A DNA stretch of 64,000 nt from Gammaproteobacteria bacterium (GTDB lineage: Bacteria > Pseudomonadota > Gammaproteobacteria > Ga0077536). Below the pieces are notes generated by a model that was not told the origin of the DNA, made no database searches, and saw only the letters and a list, made by a program, of their open reading frames with translations. This document shows positions 35,737-45,454 of this stretch, piece by piece; the first letter of the stretch is position 1; the number at the start of each line of letters is the position of its first letter. Position numbers and translations under genes: made by a program. The stretch is from the NCBI GenBank assembly GCA_024234975.1, contig JACKNH010000018.1, positions 16,056 to 80,055 of the forward strand, written 5' to 3'.

Positions 35737-36912
35737 TCAGATTTTTGTCACGTGCGATTGTTTGCGGCCAGGTACGGTTCTCATCAACCAGAGGTACATC
35801 GCGATTCCGACGACCATGATGCCGGCCGCGCTGTGAAAGCCGGTGGCGAGATCGGTGCGGTCGGTAATTGCGCCGATGGTCATCGGGCCGACGCCGCTAC
35901 CGAATTGCATTGCGCCAAGTGATACCGCCATGGCCGTTCCCATGCCGTGAGCCCGACCGCGTTCGACCACGTAGGCCGACGTCGCTGGTTGCGTCAGGAC
36001 CATGCCGAAGCCGAGCACAACGTTGGCGGCGAACAAGCCCCAGAATCCCGCGGCGGCCGGGAACAGCATCAATGCCGTGATCGCGAGAATATGGCCCGAG
36101 GTTGCCTGTACCTTGCGGTTGTGGGAATCGGCGAAGCGTCCGGACCAGGTTTGCAGCAGCGTGATCGGGCTGCGCGATGCGAGCAGCAGACCAATCAACG
36201 TCGTGCTGAGTGCGAGGTTGTGATTAGCGAGAATCGGCAGAAAAGTCATGCTGACGCCCATCGACAGACCGGTCATGACCTGCAGCGCAGCGGCGCCACG
36301 CATGACCGGGTCCCCCACCAGTGCGCGGAAGTTCAGCCGCGGGACCTCGGCATGGGTTCGCGAAGGGCGGTCCTTGAGCAGGAACACCGCCGCCAGAAAG
36401 CTCAGTGTCATGGCGACTCCCGAAGCGCCGAACAGGAATTGCATGCCAAACAAATCGTTCAACGCGCCACCGAATAAGGGGCCTGCGCCGATGCCGGCAA
36501 ACATCACCGCATTGAACATACCCATCCATTTGCCTTCCTCACCATGCGGAATCAGATCGCCGAGGAACGCCTGCGCGACCGGCAGATGCAGGCTGAAACA
36601 CAACCCCTGCATCCCGCGCAAGACAATCAATTCGGTTGGCGAATCGGCCCACATGAAACAGAACGCGGTGATTGCCAGCACAAACAATCCCAGCGCCATG
36701 AACCGCTTGCGCCCGTAACGGTCGGACAGCGGGCCGATGAACGGCAGCGTCAGCAGGTTCGAAAAGGATGTCGCCGCTGCGATCATGCCAAGCTCGGCAC
36801 TGCTGGCGCCCAGCGTGGAACCGAAAATCGGCAGCAAGGGCATGACAACGCCAAAACCGATCATCGAAATGAACATGGTCCCGGAAAGGGTGGCGAAGGC
36901 GAGTTTATCCAT
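35737..36912 (-). CDS. MFS drug/solute transporter (DHA1-like)
   Basis: The 391-residue protein has about 12 hydrophobic segments. It carries the MFS motif A GPLSDRYGRKR between helices 2 and 3, and RGMQGLCFSLHLPVAQAFLGD near helix 4-5. Length and motifs match DHA1-type multidrug or small-molecule exporters (Bcr/TetA style). The second half shows the repeated motif A-like GRFADSHNRK. The stop is 12 bases from the flavin reductase start, and it begins 18 bases after the CorA stop. Substrate unknown. Confidence 0.9.
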   Translation of the reverse strand: MDKLAFATLSGTMFISMIGFGVVMPLLPIFGSTLGASSAELGMIAAATSFSNLLTLPFIGPLSDRYGRKRFMALGLFVLAITAFCFMWADSPTELIVLRGMQGLCFSLHLPVAQAFLGDLIPHGEEGKWMGMFNAVMFAGIGAGPLFGGALNDLFGMQFLFGASGVAMTLSFLAAVFLLKDRPSRTHAEVPRLNFRALVGDPVMRGAAALQVMTGLSMGVSMTFLPILANHNLALSTTLIGLLLASRSPITLLQTWSGRFADSHNRKVQATSGHILAITALMLFPAAAGFWGLFAANVVLGFGMVLTQPATSAYVVERGRAHGMGTAMAVSLGAMQFGSGVGPMTIGAITDRTDLATGFHSAAGIMVVGIAMYLWLMRTVPGRKQSHVTKI

Positions 36913-36930
36913 GGGCGCGATGGCGTGCAG

Positions 36931-38049
36931 TCATCGCTGGTCCTTCAGCCAACCCTTGCGCCAGAACCAGACCAGCAGCGCCAGCGCGGCCAGCGCCATG
37001 ACGCCGATCACAGTGATATAGCCGTAGCGCCAACCAAGTTCCGGCATGTTCCATGGAGAGACCTCGCGATCGAAGTTCATGCCGTAGAGGCTGGCGATGA
37101 AACTCAACGGAATGAAGATGGTGGCGATGATCGTCAGCACCTTCATGATTTCATTGAGCCGGTTGGCCTGATTCGACAGATGCAGTTCAAGCAGGCCGGC
37201 GGCAATTTCGCGGTAGGTTTCCAGCATGTCCAGAATCTGCACCGCGTGATCCTGGCAGTCCCGCAGGTAGACCTCGGTTTCGCTTTGCAGAAAGGAATCG
37301 CCGAAGCGCATGAGCGAATTCACCATTTCGCGGTGAGGCCATATCGTACGCCGCATATCGATCAACATGCGCCGGACTTCGTGCAGTGGCGCAAAACCGG
37401 CCGGTTCCTCGCGCTTGAGTACCTGGTCCTCGAGTTGCTCAAGACGATCCCCCAGCTGTTCCATGGCCGGAAAATAGCTGTCGAGAATGGCGTCAAGCAA
37501 CAGGTAGGTGAGATGTCCGGCGGACATCTGACGCAGCGATCCGGTGGCGCACAGCCGCGTGCGCAACTGGGCGAACGAGTCGTCGGGGATCTCCTGAAAG
37601 GAAATGACGAACTGCTTGCCCAGTACAATGGATATCTGTTCGGAGCGGAACTCCTGCTGAATCTGCATCAGGTGTGCGACGACATACAGTTCGCGGCCGT
37701 AATCCTCGGTCTTCGCGCGTTGGTGGACATTGACGATGTCCTCGCGCACCAGCGGATGGATCTCGAACATCCGCGCGATGGTCTGCAACATGTCGACATC
37801 GCGCAAACCCATGACGTCCAACCAGATCAGATGACCTTCGGCAATGACGCGCTCTACCTCGGCAAGGCTCGCGACCGGATGTTCGTGCGTCCCCTTGGCG
37901 TCGAATGTGGTGAGCCTGAATGTCGTCGGATGCGCATTGGGATCGGGCAGGAGCTGTCCGGGCGCGCTGCCGGCGGCAGTACGTTTGACGAAATGCTTGC
38001 GCCGGCTGCCACGGCGGCGCGCCGGCTCTCTTGGCGTTGTGTCAGTCAT
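36931..38049 (-). CDS. CorA-type divalent cation transporter
   Basis: The 372-residue protein has the large cytoplasmic N-terminal domain of CorA followed by two C-terminal membrane helices. The signature YGMNFD lies after the first helix (the GMN selectivity motif, about residue 322) and WRYGYITVIG in the second. This transports Mg2+ (or Co2+/Ni2+) through a pentamer. The first about 30 residues are Arg-rich and not conserved in the family. It starts near a divergent Nramp-like gene (38286), which could indicate shared metal-related control. Confidence 0.93.
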   Translation of the reverse strand: MTDTTPREPARRRGSRRKHFVKRTAAGSAPGQLLPDPNAHPTTFRLTTFDAKGTHEHPVASLAEVERVIAEGHLIWLDVMGLRDVDMLQTIARMFEIHPLVREDIVNVHQRAKTEDYGRELYVVAHLMQIQQEFRSEQISIVLGKQFVISFQEIPDDSFAQLRTRLCATGSLRQMSAGHLTYLLLDAILDSYFPAMEQLGDRLEQLEDQVLKREEPAGFAPLHEVRRMLIDMRRTIWPHREMVNSLMRFGDSFLQSETEVYLRDCQDHAVQILDMLETYREIAAGLLELHLSNQANRLNEIMKVLTIIATIFIPLSFIASLYGMNFDREVSPWNMPELGWRYGYITVIGVMALAALALLVWFWRKGWLKDQR

Positions 38050-38285
38050 GGGAACCGCGTCTCCCGGGCAGATATGCCCGGAAATCGGTGACTTTCAACC
38101 TCTCGCATAGTCTGGGGCCGGGAATCGACGGGACCGCCGATGGCGCACTTCATGGCAACGCACATCTGGCCCCGGGTATTTAGTACCATCCTAGTTTACG
38201 CAATGCGGCGTGCGCTGTCAGGACAGCACGCGAAGCCTTGAAGTTGGCGTGGCAACGAATCTGGCGGGATAACAGGGGGACGGGC

Positions 38286-39512
38286 GTGCGAGAAAGATTG
38301 TTGGCATTTCTGCGGATTTTCGGCCCCGGTATGCTGGTCGCTGCGACGGGTGTCGGCGCTGCGGATCTGGCCACGGCTTCGTTCGCCGGCAGCCATTACG
38401 GCACGGCGATCCTGTGGGCGGTCGTTGTCGGCGCGTTTCTCAAATTCGTGGTCAATGAAGGCCTCGCACGCTGGCAGCTCGCCACCGGTACCACGCTGCT
38501 GGAGGGCGTGGCGATGCGGCTGGGTCGACCGACCATGTGGCTGTTCATGCCGTACCTGGTGTTATGGTCGTTCTTTACCGGCACCGCCATGATGAGTGGC
38601 TGTGGCGTGACGCTGCACGCGTTGATTCCGGTGTTTGATGATCCAGCGCATGGCAAGGCATTTTTCGGCATCGCCGCCAGCGTCATCGGCTACGGCTGTG
38701 TCTGGTACGGCGGCTACCGGTTATTCGAGAAGTTGATGGCGGTCTGCATCGGCATCATGTTCATCACCGTGGTGGTCATGGCCATTGTGCTCTGGCCGGG
38801 TATCGGCGAGATCGCACGCGGCCTGTTCATCCCTTCGATCCCTGATGACGGCGGTCTGGGAATCCAGTGGACGGTGGCTTTGATCGGCGGTGTCGGCGGC
38901 ACGGTCACGATTCTTTCCTACAGCTACTGGATTCGCGAGGAGGGACGAACATCACCCGCGGCGCTGACCGATTGTCGTATCGATCTGGCTGCGGGCTATC
39001 TGATGACGGCGTTGTTCGGACTCAGTGTGGTCATCATCGGCAGCACCGTGGATATCGCCCGCAACGATGCCGGCATGCTGGTGGCGCTGTCGGACCAGTT
39101 GCAAACGCATCTCGGGCCGATAGGTCGTTGGATGTTCCTGCTGGGCGTGCTCGGCGCCGTATTCAGTTCACTGCTTGGCGTATGGCAGGCAACACCGTAC
39201 ATCTTTGCCGACACGCTGGCCTTGATCCGCGGCCGTGACGCCGGTACGTCACTGTCGACTGCCGCGCCAGCGTATCGCTGGTACCTGTTCGCGATGGCCA
39301 CCCTTCCAGCCATTGGCCTGTTTCGCAGTTTTCAGGATATCCAGCGCGTCTATGCCGTCGTCGGCGCCTTCATCGTGCCGTTGTTGGCGTTGGCCTTGAT
39401 CATTCTGAACAGCCGGGCGGCATGGGTAGGCGCGGAGCATCGCAATCGCCCGTTGACCGTGCTGATCCTGGCCGCAACACTGGGATTCTTCGTCTGGATT
39501 GCGGTGAGATGA
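38286..39512 (+). CDS. Nramp-related divalent metal transporter lacking DPGN/MPH motifs
   Basis: The 408-residue protein has about 11 hydrophobic segments and matches the Nramp (SLC11) superfamily. The usual first-helix motif DPGN is absent: the segment reads GPGMLVAATGVGAADLATAS. The sixth-helix MPH metal site is also missing; GGVGGTVTILSYSYWIREEG occupies that region. It is therefore a divergent subfamily member whose ion cannot be assumed to be Mn2+ or Fe2+; Mg2+-type NRMT relatives also alter this site. A GTG at 38286 has AGGGGG seven bases upstream and is preferred to the in-frame TTG at 38238. It is divergent from corA. Confidence 0.82.
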   Translation: MRERLLAFLRIFGPGMLVAATGVGAADLATASFAGSHYGTAILWAVVVGAFLKFVVNEGLARWQLATGTTLLEGVAMRLGRPTMWLFMPYLVLWSFFTGTAMMSGCGVTLHALIPVFDDPAHGKAFFGIAASVIGYGCVWYGGYRLFEKLMAVCIGIMFITVVVMAIVLWPGIGEIARGLFIPSIPDDGGLGIQWTVALIGGVGGTVTILSYSYWIREEGRTSPAALTDCRIDLAAGYLMTALFGLSVVIIGSTVDIARNDAGMLVALSDQLQTHLGPIGRWMFLLGVLGAVFSSLLGVWQATPYIFADTLALIRGRDAGTSLSTAAPAYRWYLFAMATLPAIGLFRSFQDIQRVYAVVGAFIVPLLALALIILNSRAAWVGAEHRNRPLTVLILAATLGFFVWIAVR

Positions 39513-39582
39513 TTCCTGCATCACTGAGCGCTTCACGCGCGGACTAGGCGAAGCCGCCGAGGACCGTTACAATCCGCGTCCC

Positions 39583-40681
39583 ATGTTAGAGCTAAATCCA
39601 CTATTCGCGCAGGTCGAGGACTTGCAGGGCCGTCTGGATGCCCTGAGGGGGTACCTTTGACTACGAAGCCAGAAGCGAACGGCTGACCGAAGTCGAGCGT
39701 GAGCTCGAAGAACCTACCCTGTGGGATAACCCCGAGCGGGCCCAGGCACTGAGCCGGGAACGCGTCGCGCTGGAACGCGTCGTCGCCGGTATGCGCACGC
39801 TGACCGCCGCCCTCACCGATACCGCCGAATTGCTGGAAATGGTCCAGGCGGACGACGACGCCGAGGCGGCGGAAGTCATCCGGGGCGATCTCGCGAAATT
39901 CGAAAAGCAGGTGGGGGAGCTGGAGTTCCAGCGCATGTTCTCCGGCGAACTCGATCCCAACAGCGCCTACGTTGATATCCAGGCCGGTTCCGGTGGCACC
40001 GAAGCCCAGGACTGGGCCGAAATGCTGTTACGCATGTACCTGCGCTGGGCCGAGGATCACGAATTCAAGGCCGAGCTGATGGAAGCCTCCGCCGGTGAAG
40101 TGGCGGGCATCAAGAGCGCGACGGTGCATATACAGGGCGACTACGCGTTCGGCTGGCTGCGAACCGAAACCGGGGTTCACAGGCTGGTGCGCAAGTCACC
40201 GTTCGATTCCGGTAACCGCCGCCATACCTCGTTTGCGTCCGTTTTTGTTTCGCCGGAAATCGATGACGAGATCGAAGTCGATATCAATCCGGCTGACCTG
40301 CGCATCGATACCTACCGCGCCAGCGGCGCCGGTGGTCAGCACGTCAACAAGACCGATTCCGCCGTGCGTATCACGCATGGCCCGTCAGGCATCGTCGTCC
40401 AGTGCCAGAACGAACGCTCACAGCACAAGAACCGCGACCAGGCGATGAAGCTGTTGAAAGCCCGCCTCTACGAAATGGAAGTGCTCAAGCGCACGCAGGA
40501 AAAGCAGGCAATGGAAGATGCCAAGCTCGATATCGGTTGGGGCAGCCAGATCCGTTCGTATGTGCTGGATCAATCCCGCATCAAGGATTTGCGCACCGGC
40601 GTGGAGAATACCGATACCCAGCGCGTGCTGGATGGCGACCTCGATCGATTCATCGAAGCCAGCCTCAAGAGTGGTCTGTAA
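39583..40681 (+). CDS. prfB: Peptide chain release factor 2 (programmed +1 frameshift)
   Basis: The gene is read in two frames: 39583-39657, then, after skipping T39658, 39659-40681. The joined product has 365 residues, the length of Escherichia coli RF2. Frame 0 ends at TGA 39658-39660, preceded by CTT and the internal Shine-Dalgarno AGGGGG, the classic autoregulatory site. RF2 reads UAA and UGA stop codons. The SPF anticodon-mimic motif (KSPFDSGN) and the GGQ catalytic motif (SGAGGQHVNK) are present. Low RF2 favours frameshifting and full-length synthesis. lysS follows directly, as in many proteobacteria. Confidence 0.97.
39646..39661 (+). promoter_or_regulatory. prfB: prfB programmed frameshift signal
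   Basis: AGGGGGTACCTTTGAC holds an internal Shine-Dalgarno (AGGGGG), then the slippery CTT codon, then the in-frame TGA stop. This is essentially the Escherichia coli prfB site (AGGGGGTATCTTTGAC). One base differs in the TAC/TAT codon. Confidence 0.96.
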
Positions 40682-40693
40682 GGAACCTTGCCA

Positions 40694-42199
40694 GTGACTG
40701 ACGAAAACCAGCAATCCTCCGAATCGGAAATCATTGCCCTGCGGCGGGAGAAGCTCGCCGGGCTGCGCGCCGGTGGCATCGCGTACCCCAACGATTTCCG
40801 CCGCGATGCACTGGCGGCTGATATTCATGCCCGTCACGGCGAAGCCGACGACGCGGCGCTGGCCGAACAGAACGTAAGTTACGCGGTGGCCGGCCGCATC
40901 ATGACCCGTCGCATCATGGGCAAGGCCGCGTTCGCGACGATTCGCGACATGAGCGGTGCGATCCAGGTCTACGTCAAACGCGATGAATTACCCGAAGGTG
41001 ATTACGATGCCTTCAAGCATTGGGATCTGGGCGACATCATCGGTGTGCGCGGCCGCGCATTCCGTACCCGCACCGGCGAGCTCTCACTGCATGTCACCGA
41101 ACTTCGCCTGTTGACCAAATCACTGCGGCCACTGCCGGACAAGTTTCACGGCCTGACCGACCAGGAGGCGCGCTATCGTCAACGCTATCTCGACCTGATG
41201 GTAAACGACGAGGCCCGCCGAACCTTCGCCGTGCGCAGCCGCGTGGTGGAATTGATCCGCGCCTTCTTCCGGCAGCGTGGTTACTTCGAAGTCGAAACCC
41301 CGATGATGCAGGTGATTCCGGGCGGCGCCGCGGCGCGGCCGTTCATCACCCACCACAACGCGCTCGACATGCAGTTGTACCTGCGCATTTCGCCGGAGCT
41401 GTATCTCAAGCGGCTGGTGGTCGGTGGTATGGAAAAGGTGTTCGAGCTGAACCGCAGCTTCCGCAACGAGGGTTTGTCCACCCGGCATAACCCGGAATTT
41501 ACGATGCTGGAGTTCTACGAGGCTTACGCGGACTACCAGGATCTGATGGTGCTGACCGACGGCCTGATGAACGAGATCACCACCGATCTGTTCGGTGATG
41601 CAAAGGTCACCTGCCAGGGCGTAACCTTCGATTTTTCACAGCCCGCCCGGCGCCTGACGATGCACGACGCCATTCTCGAACACAATCCGGGTGTGGCGCC
41701 GGCACAACTGGCAACACTCGAGGCTGCGCGCGAACTCGCCGACCGGCTGAAGGTGCCGACCAAGGATGATTACGGTCGTGGCAAGGTCTGGGTCGAGATC
41801 TTCGAAAAGACCGTTGAAGCCAATCTCATCCAGCCGACGTTCATTACTGAGTTTCCGGCGGAAACCTCGCCGCTGGCGCGACGCAGCGATGCTGATCCGT
41901 TTGTCACCGACCGCTTCGAGTACTTTGTCGGCGGACGCGAAATCGCCAATGGCTTTTCCGAGCTCAACGATCCGGAAGACCAGGCCGAGCGCTTCCGCGC
42001 CCAGGTTGAAGCCAAGGACAAGGGCGACGCCGAAGCCATGCATTACGACGCCGATTACGTGCGCGCGCTGGAATATGGCCTGCCGCCGACGGCCGGCGAG
42101 GGCATTGGCATCGACCGGCTGGTGATGTTGCTGACCGATTCGCCCTCCATCCGCGACGTGATTCTGTTTCCGCACATGCGCTTGGGCAGCGACAGCTGA
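40694..42199 (+). CDS. lysS: Lysyl-tRNA synthetase, class II
   Basis: The 501-residue enzyme charges tRNA-Lys. It has the N-terminal OB-fold anticodon-binding domain (about residues 65-145, AGRIMTRRIMGKAAF) and the class II catalytic core. Motif 1 includes FEVETPMMQ, motif 2 RNEGLSTRHNPEF, and motif 3 GIGIDRLVMLLTDSPS. A TTG at 40688 is in frame. The GTG at 40694 lies nine bases after AGGA and begins MTDENQQ, so it is chosen. It is 12 bases from the prfB stop, indicating one transcript. Confidence 0.97.
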   Translation: MTDENQQSSESEIIALRREKLAGLRAGGIAYPNDFRRDALAADIHARHGEADDAALAEQNVSYAVAGRIMTRRIMGKAAFATIRDMSGAIQVYVKRDELPEGDYDAFKHWDLGDIIGVRGRAFRTRTGELSLHVTELRLLTKSLRPLPDKFHGLTDQEARYRQRYLDLMVNDEARRTFAVRSRVVELIRAFFRQRGYFEVETPMMQVIPGGAAARPFITHHNALDMQLYLRISPELYLKRLVVGGMEKVFELNRSFRNEGLSTRHNPEFTMLEFYEAYADYQDLMVLTDGLMNEITTDLFGDAKVTCQGVTFDFSQPARRLTMHDAILEHNPGVAPAQLATLEAARELADRLKVPTKDDYGRGKVWVEIFEKTVEANLIQPTFITEFPAETSPLARRSDADPFVTDRFEYFVGGREIANGFSELNDPEDQAERFRAQVEAKDKGDAEAMHYDADYVRALEYGLPPTAGEGIGIDRLVMLLTDSPSIRDVILFPHMRLGSDS

Positions 42200-42355
42200 G
42201 CGCCTGGCGCCGGCCGGTCGCTCGTGCCGGAGCCTGTTCGGAAAATCTCGCCTGCTCAAGCGCTTGGCAACGTCCGCCGATAATGCGGAAGGTTACCGCA
42301 CCGATCCGCCCACCGGATCGGCCACCCCGGTTCAGCACCCGTAAGGAGAACATTG

Positions 42356-43942
42356 ATGGGTGAATCCCTGCCGAAGTTTCTGCTCGTTTCGCTGGAAGTT
42401 GTCACCGCGATACTGCTGCTTGCGATCATCCTCGGTGTCATCGCGGTCGCGGTGATGTACGTGATCGACGTCACGCAGACGCGCCACGCGGTCCGACGCA
42501 ACTATCCCGTCATCGGCCGCTTCCGCTACATGTTCGAACACCTGGGCGAATTCTTCCGCCAGTATTTCTTTGCGATGGACCGTGAAGAGATGCCGTTCAA
42601 CCGCACGCAGCGTTCCTGGTGTTACCGGGCGGCGAAGAATGTCGATACCACGGCCGCCTTTGGTTCGACCAAGGATCTGCGTTCGCCCGGCACAGTGATG
42701 TTTGCCAACACGCCGTTCCCGACGCTCGATGGTGACGCGGCCGAATGCCAGCCAATGACGGTCGGAGCGCAATGCCGGACCCCTTTCAACGCGCGGTCGT
42801 TCTTCAATATCTCGGCAATGAGTTACGGCGCGATCTCGCGGCCGGCGGTACTCGCGCTGTCGAATGGCGCACGCATGGCGGGTTGCTGGCTGAACACCGG
42901 CGAGGGCGGCCTGTCGCCGTATCACCTGGAAGGCGGCGCTGACATCGTGTTCCAGATTGGTACCGCGAAGAACGGTGTGCGCGATCTCGATGGCACGCTC
43001 AGTGAGACGAAGCTGCGTGAAATCGCCGCGCATGAACAGGTCCGCATGTTCGAATTAAAGTTGAGCCAGGGCGCCAAGCCGGGCAAAGGCGGCATTCTCC
43101 CGGGCGAAAAGGTCACCGCGGAGATCGCGGCGATTCGCGGCATCCGCATCGGAGAGGATGCCATCAGCCCCAACCGCCATCCTGAAATTGCGGATAACGG
43201 CGCATTGATCGACATGATCAATACCATTCGCGATATCACTGGCAAACCTACCGGTATGAAGTTCGTGATGGGAGATCACTACTGGCTGGACGAGCTTTTC
43301 GAAACCATCGTCAAGCGCGGTGTGGCCAGCGCGCCGGATTTCATTACGCTGGATGGCGCGGACGGCGGCACTGGCGCCGCGCCACTGCCATTGATTGACG
43401 AGATGGGATTGCCGCTGCGTGAGTCGCTGCCGTTGCTGATCGACAAGCTGCGCGCCTACGGTTTGCGTGACCGGGTGAAGGTGATTGCCTCAGGCAAACT
43501 CGTGACGCCCGCCGATGTCGCCTGGGCGCTGTGCATGGGCGCGGACTTCATCAATTCGGCACGCGGCTTCATGTTTGCGCTGGGGTGTATTCAGGCCATG
43601 CAATGTAACAAGAACACCTGCCCGACCGGCGTCACCACGCATGATCCCGATCTGCAACGCGGCCTGGATCCCACCGACAAAGCGGTGCGCGTGATGAACT
43701 ATTGCAAGAACCTGCAGCACGAAGTCGGCATCATCGCGCATTCGTGCGGCGCGCAGGAACCGCGGCAATTGCGCCGCCGCCATGCGCGTGTGGTCACGCC
43801 GTCCGGTCTCTCGATCTCCCTGGCAGACCTGCATCCGGAAAACGTGATTGGCTACGGCCAGCCGATTCCGCTGGTGAACCGGCAGCCGCCCGCACTGCAA
43901 GTCGCTGCCCAAGTCGGTCAGCCGCAACGCCAGCAACACTGA
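42356..43942 (+). CDS. Membrane-anchored FMN-binding glutamate synthase-like protein
   Basis: The 528-residue protein has an N-terminal membrane helix (VVTAILLLAIILGVIAVAVM, about residues 13-33). A domain follows that matches the FMN-binding/synthase core of the glutamate synthase large subunit: ISAMSYGAIS, GEGGLSPYH, QGAKPGKGGILPG, LDGADGGTGAAP, and a [3Fe-4S]-type cysteine set in QCNKNTCPTG. It lacks the amidotransferase domain, so it is a stand-alone member of the family (COG0069), whose electron partner and substrate are unknown. AAGGAG lies seven bases before the ATG at 42356. The membrane helix is not part of canonical GltB. A strong terminator follows. Confidence 0.88.
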   Translation: MGESLPKFLLVSLEVVTAILLLAIILGVIAVAVMYVIDVTQTRHAVRRNYPVIGRFRYMFEHLGEFFRQYFFAMDREEMPFNRTQRSWCYRAAKNVDTTAAFGSTKDLRSPGTVMFANTPFPTLDGDAAECQPMTVGAQCRTPFNARSFFNISAMSYGAISRPAVLALSNGARMAGCWLNTGEGGLSPYHLEGGADIVFQIGTAKNGVRDLDGTLSETKLREIAAHEQVRMFELKLSQGAKPGKGGILPGEKVTAEIAAIRGIRIGEDAISPNRHPEIADNGALIDMINTIRDITGKPTGMKFVMGDHYWLDELFETIVKRGVASAPDFITLDGADGGTGAAPLPLIDEMGLPLRESLPLLIDKLRAYGLRDRVKVIASGKLVTPADVAWALCMGADFINSARGFMFALGCIQAMQCNKNTCPTGVTTHDPDLQRGLDPTDKAVRVMNYCKNLQHEVGIIAHSCGAQEPRQLRRRHARVVTPSGLSISLADLHPENVIGYGQPIPLVNRQPPALQVAAQVGQPQRQQH

Positions 43943-43983
43943 AAAAGAAAACGCCCCGGGGACCATGGTCCGCCGGGGCGTTT
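43942..43983. terminator. Strong bidirectional terminator between FMN-glutamate synthase gene and argG
   Basis: AAACGCCCCGG (43949-43959) pairs with CCGGGGCGTTT (43973-43983), a perfect 11-base stem. The A-rich run at 43942-43950 gives a T-tract for the minus-strand argG transcript. It lies between convergent stop codons. Confidence 0.85.
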
Positions 43984-44027
43984 GCAGAACGACTGGCGAC
44001 GCTGGCACGCAGCGTCGCGTACACCGA

Positions 44028-45245
44028 TTACTTGTTCTGGTCGCGCATCGCCTCGACCCGCATGCGCAAGGCGTTCAGGCGGATGAAACCACCAGCGTCG
44101 GCCTGGTTGTAGGCGCCGGCGTCGTCTTCAAAAGTTGCCAGCGAGGCGTTGAACAGCGAATCGTGCTCAGCGCGGCGACCCAGCAGCATGATGCTGCCTT
44201 TGTACAGCCGCAGCCGGACGCTGCCATTTACATGTTCCTGCGAAGCGTCGATCATCTGCTGCAGCATCAGGCGTTCCGGGCTCCACCAGTAACCGTTGTA
44301 GACCAGCGACGCGTAACGCGGCATCAGTTCGTCCTTCAAATGCGCGACTTCGCGATCCAGCGTCAGCGATTCGATGGCGCGATGCGCTTTCAACATGATG
44401 GTGCCGCCGGGCGTTTCATAGCAGCCGCGTGACTTCATGCCAACGTAACGGTTCTCGACGATATCCAGCCGGCCGATGCCATGCTTGCCGCCAAGCTCGT
44501 TCAGCTTTGCCAGGACCTGTGCCGGTGACAGTGCTTCGCCATTGATGGCAATGATGTCGCCGCGCTGGTAGTCGATGACGATGTCTTCGGCCTGGTCAGG
44601 CGCTTGTTGCGGCGAGACGGTCCAGCGCCACATCGACGCATCCGGCTCCGTCCACGGATCTTCCAGTTCGCCGCCTTCGTACGAGATGTGCAGCAGGTTG
44701 GCATCCATGGAATAGGGCGACTTTTTGCCTGGATGCTTTTCAATCGGAATGTCGTGGGCATCAGCGTATGCCAGCAGGCGCTCGCGCGAGGTCAGATCCC
44801 ATTCGCGCCACGGCGCAATGATCTTGATGTCCGGCCGCAGTGCATAGGCGCCGAGTTCAAACCGGACCTGATCGTTGCCCTTGCCGGTTGCACCGTGCGA
44901 GATGGCGTCGGCGCCGGTCTCATTGGCGATTTCGACCAACCGCTTGGCGATCAGCGGGCGCGCAATGGAGGTGCCGAGCAGATACTCGCCTTCGTAGATG
45001 GCGTTGGCGCGGAACATGGGGAAGACGAAGTCCCGGACGAATTCCTCGCGCAAATCATCGATGTAGATTTCCTTGATGCCGAGCTTGGTGGCCTTGGCGC
45101 GCGCCGGTTCGAGTTCCTCGCCCTGGCCGACATCGGCGGTGAAGGTGACGACTTCACAGCCGTACGTGGTCTGCAGCCACTTGAGGATCACGGAGGTGTC
45201 GAGACCGCCGGAATATGCCAATACCACTTTCTTGAACTGCGCCAT
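44028..45245 (-). CDS. argG: Argininosuccinate synthase
   Basis: The 405-residue enzyme makes argininosuccinate from citrulline, aspartate and ATP in arginine biosynthesis. The ATP-binding PP-loop is AYSGGLDTSV near the start. Further conserved elements are SHGATGKGNDQVRFE, PIEKHPGKKSPYSMDANL (read in part as KKSPYSMD) and GRLDIVENRYVGMKSRG. The upstream in-frame ATG at 45287 adds 14 unconserved residues; the ATG at 45245 (MAQFKKVVLAYSGG) has AGGAG ten bases upstream. No other arginine gene is next to it. Confidence 0.96.
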   Translation of the reverse strand: MAQFKKVVLAYSGGLDTSVILKWLQTTYGCEVVTFTADVGQGEELEPARAKATKLGIKEIYIDDLREEFVRDFVFPMFRANAIYEGEYLLGTSIARPLIAKRLVEIANETGADAISHGATGKGNDQVRFELGAYALRPDIKIIAPWREWDLTSRERLLAYADAHDIPIEKHPGKKSPYSMDANLLHISYEGGELEDPWTEPDASMWRWTVSPQQAPDQAEDIVIDYQRGDIIAINGEALSPAQVLAKLNELGGKHGIGRLDIVENRYVGMKSRGCYETPGGTIMLKAHRAIESLTLDREVAHLKDELMPRYASLVYNGYWWSPERLMLQQMIDASQEHVNGSVRLRLYKGSIMLLGRRAEHDSLFNASLATFEDDAGAYNQADAGGFIRLNALRMRVEAMRDQNK

Positions 45246-45454
45246 TACGCTCTGGCTCCTGGTTACCTGGGGTGGAAAAGTGGGCAATTTACTGGATCAC
45301 GGACAGGGTTGCCACAACGGGCCGGGAAATCGGTGGAACGCGTGCAGTGTAAGTCGGCGAGGTCTGTGTCACAGCGGGTCGGGGCGGGAAATGCCCCGGT
45401 GGCACGTCACCGGCGGGCGTGGTGCGACGGCGCCGCCTGGCCGGGCAAGCACGG

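Noticed and set aside
36544..38091. Long plus-strand open frame (515 codons) opposite MFS and corA
   Set aside because: It is the antisense shadow of two well-supported minus-strand transporter genes. Its translation is His/Gln/Arg-rich and has no domain.
39583..39790. prfB as a broken gene
   Set aside because: The early TGA sits in the classic programmed frameshift site, so the gene is intact rather than a pseudogene.
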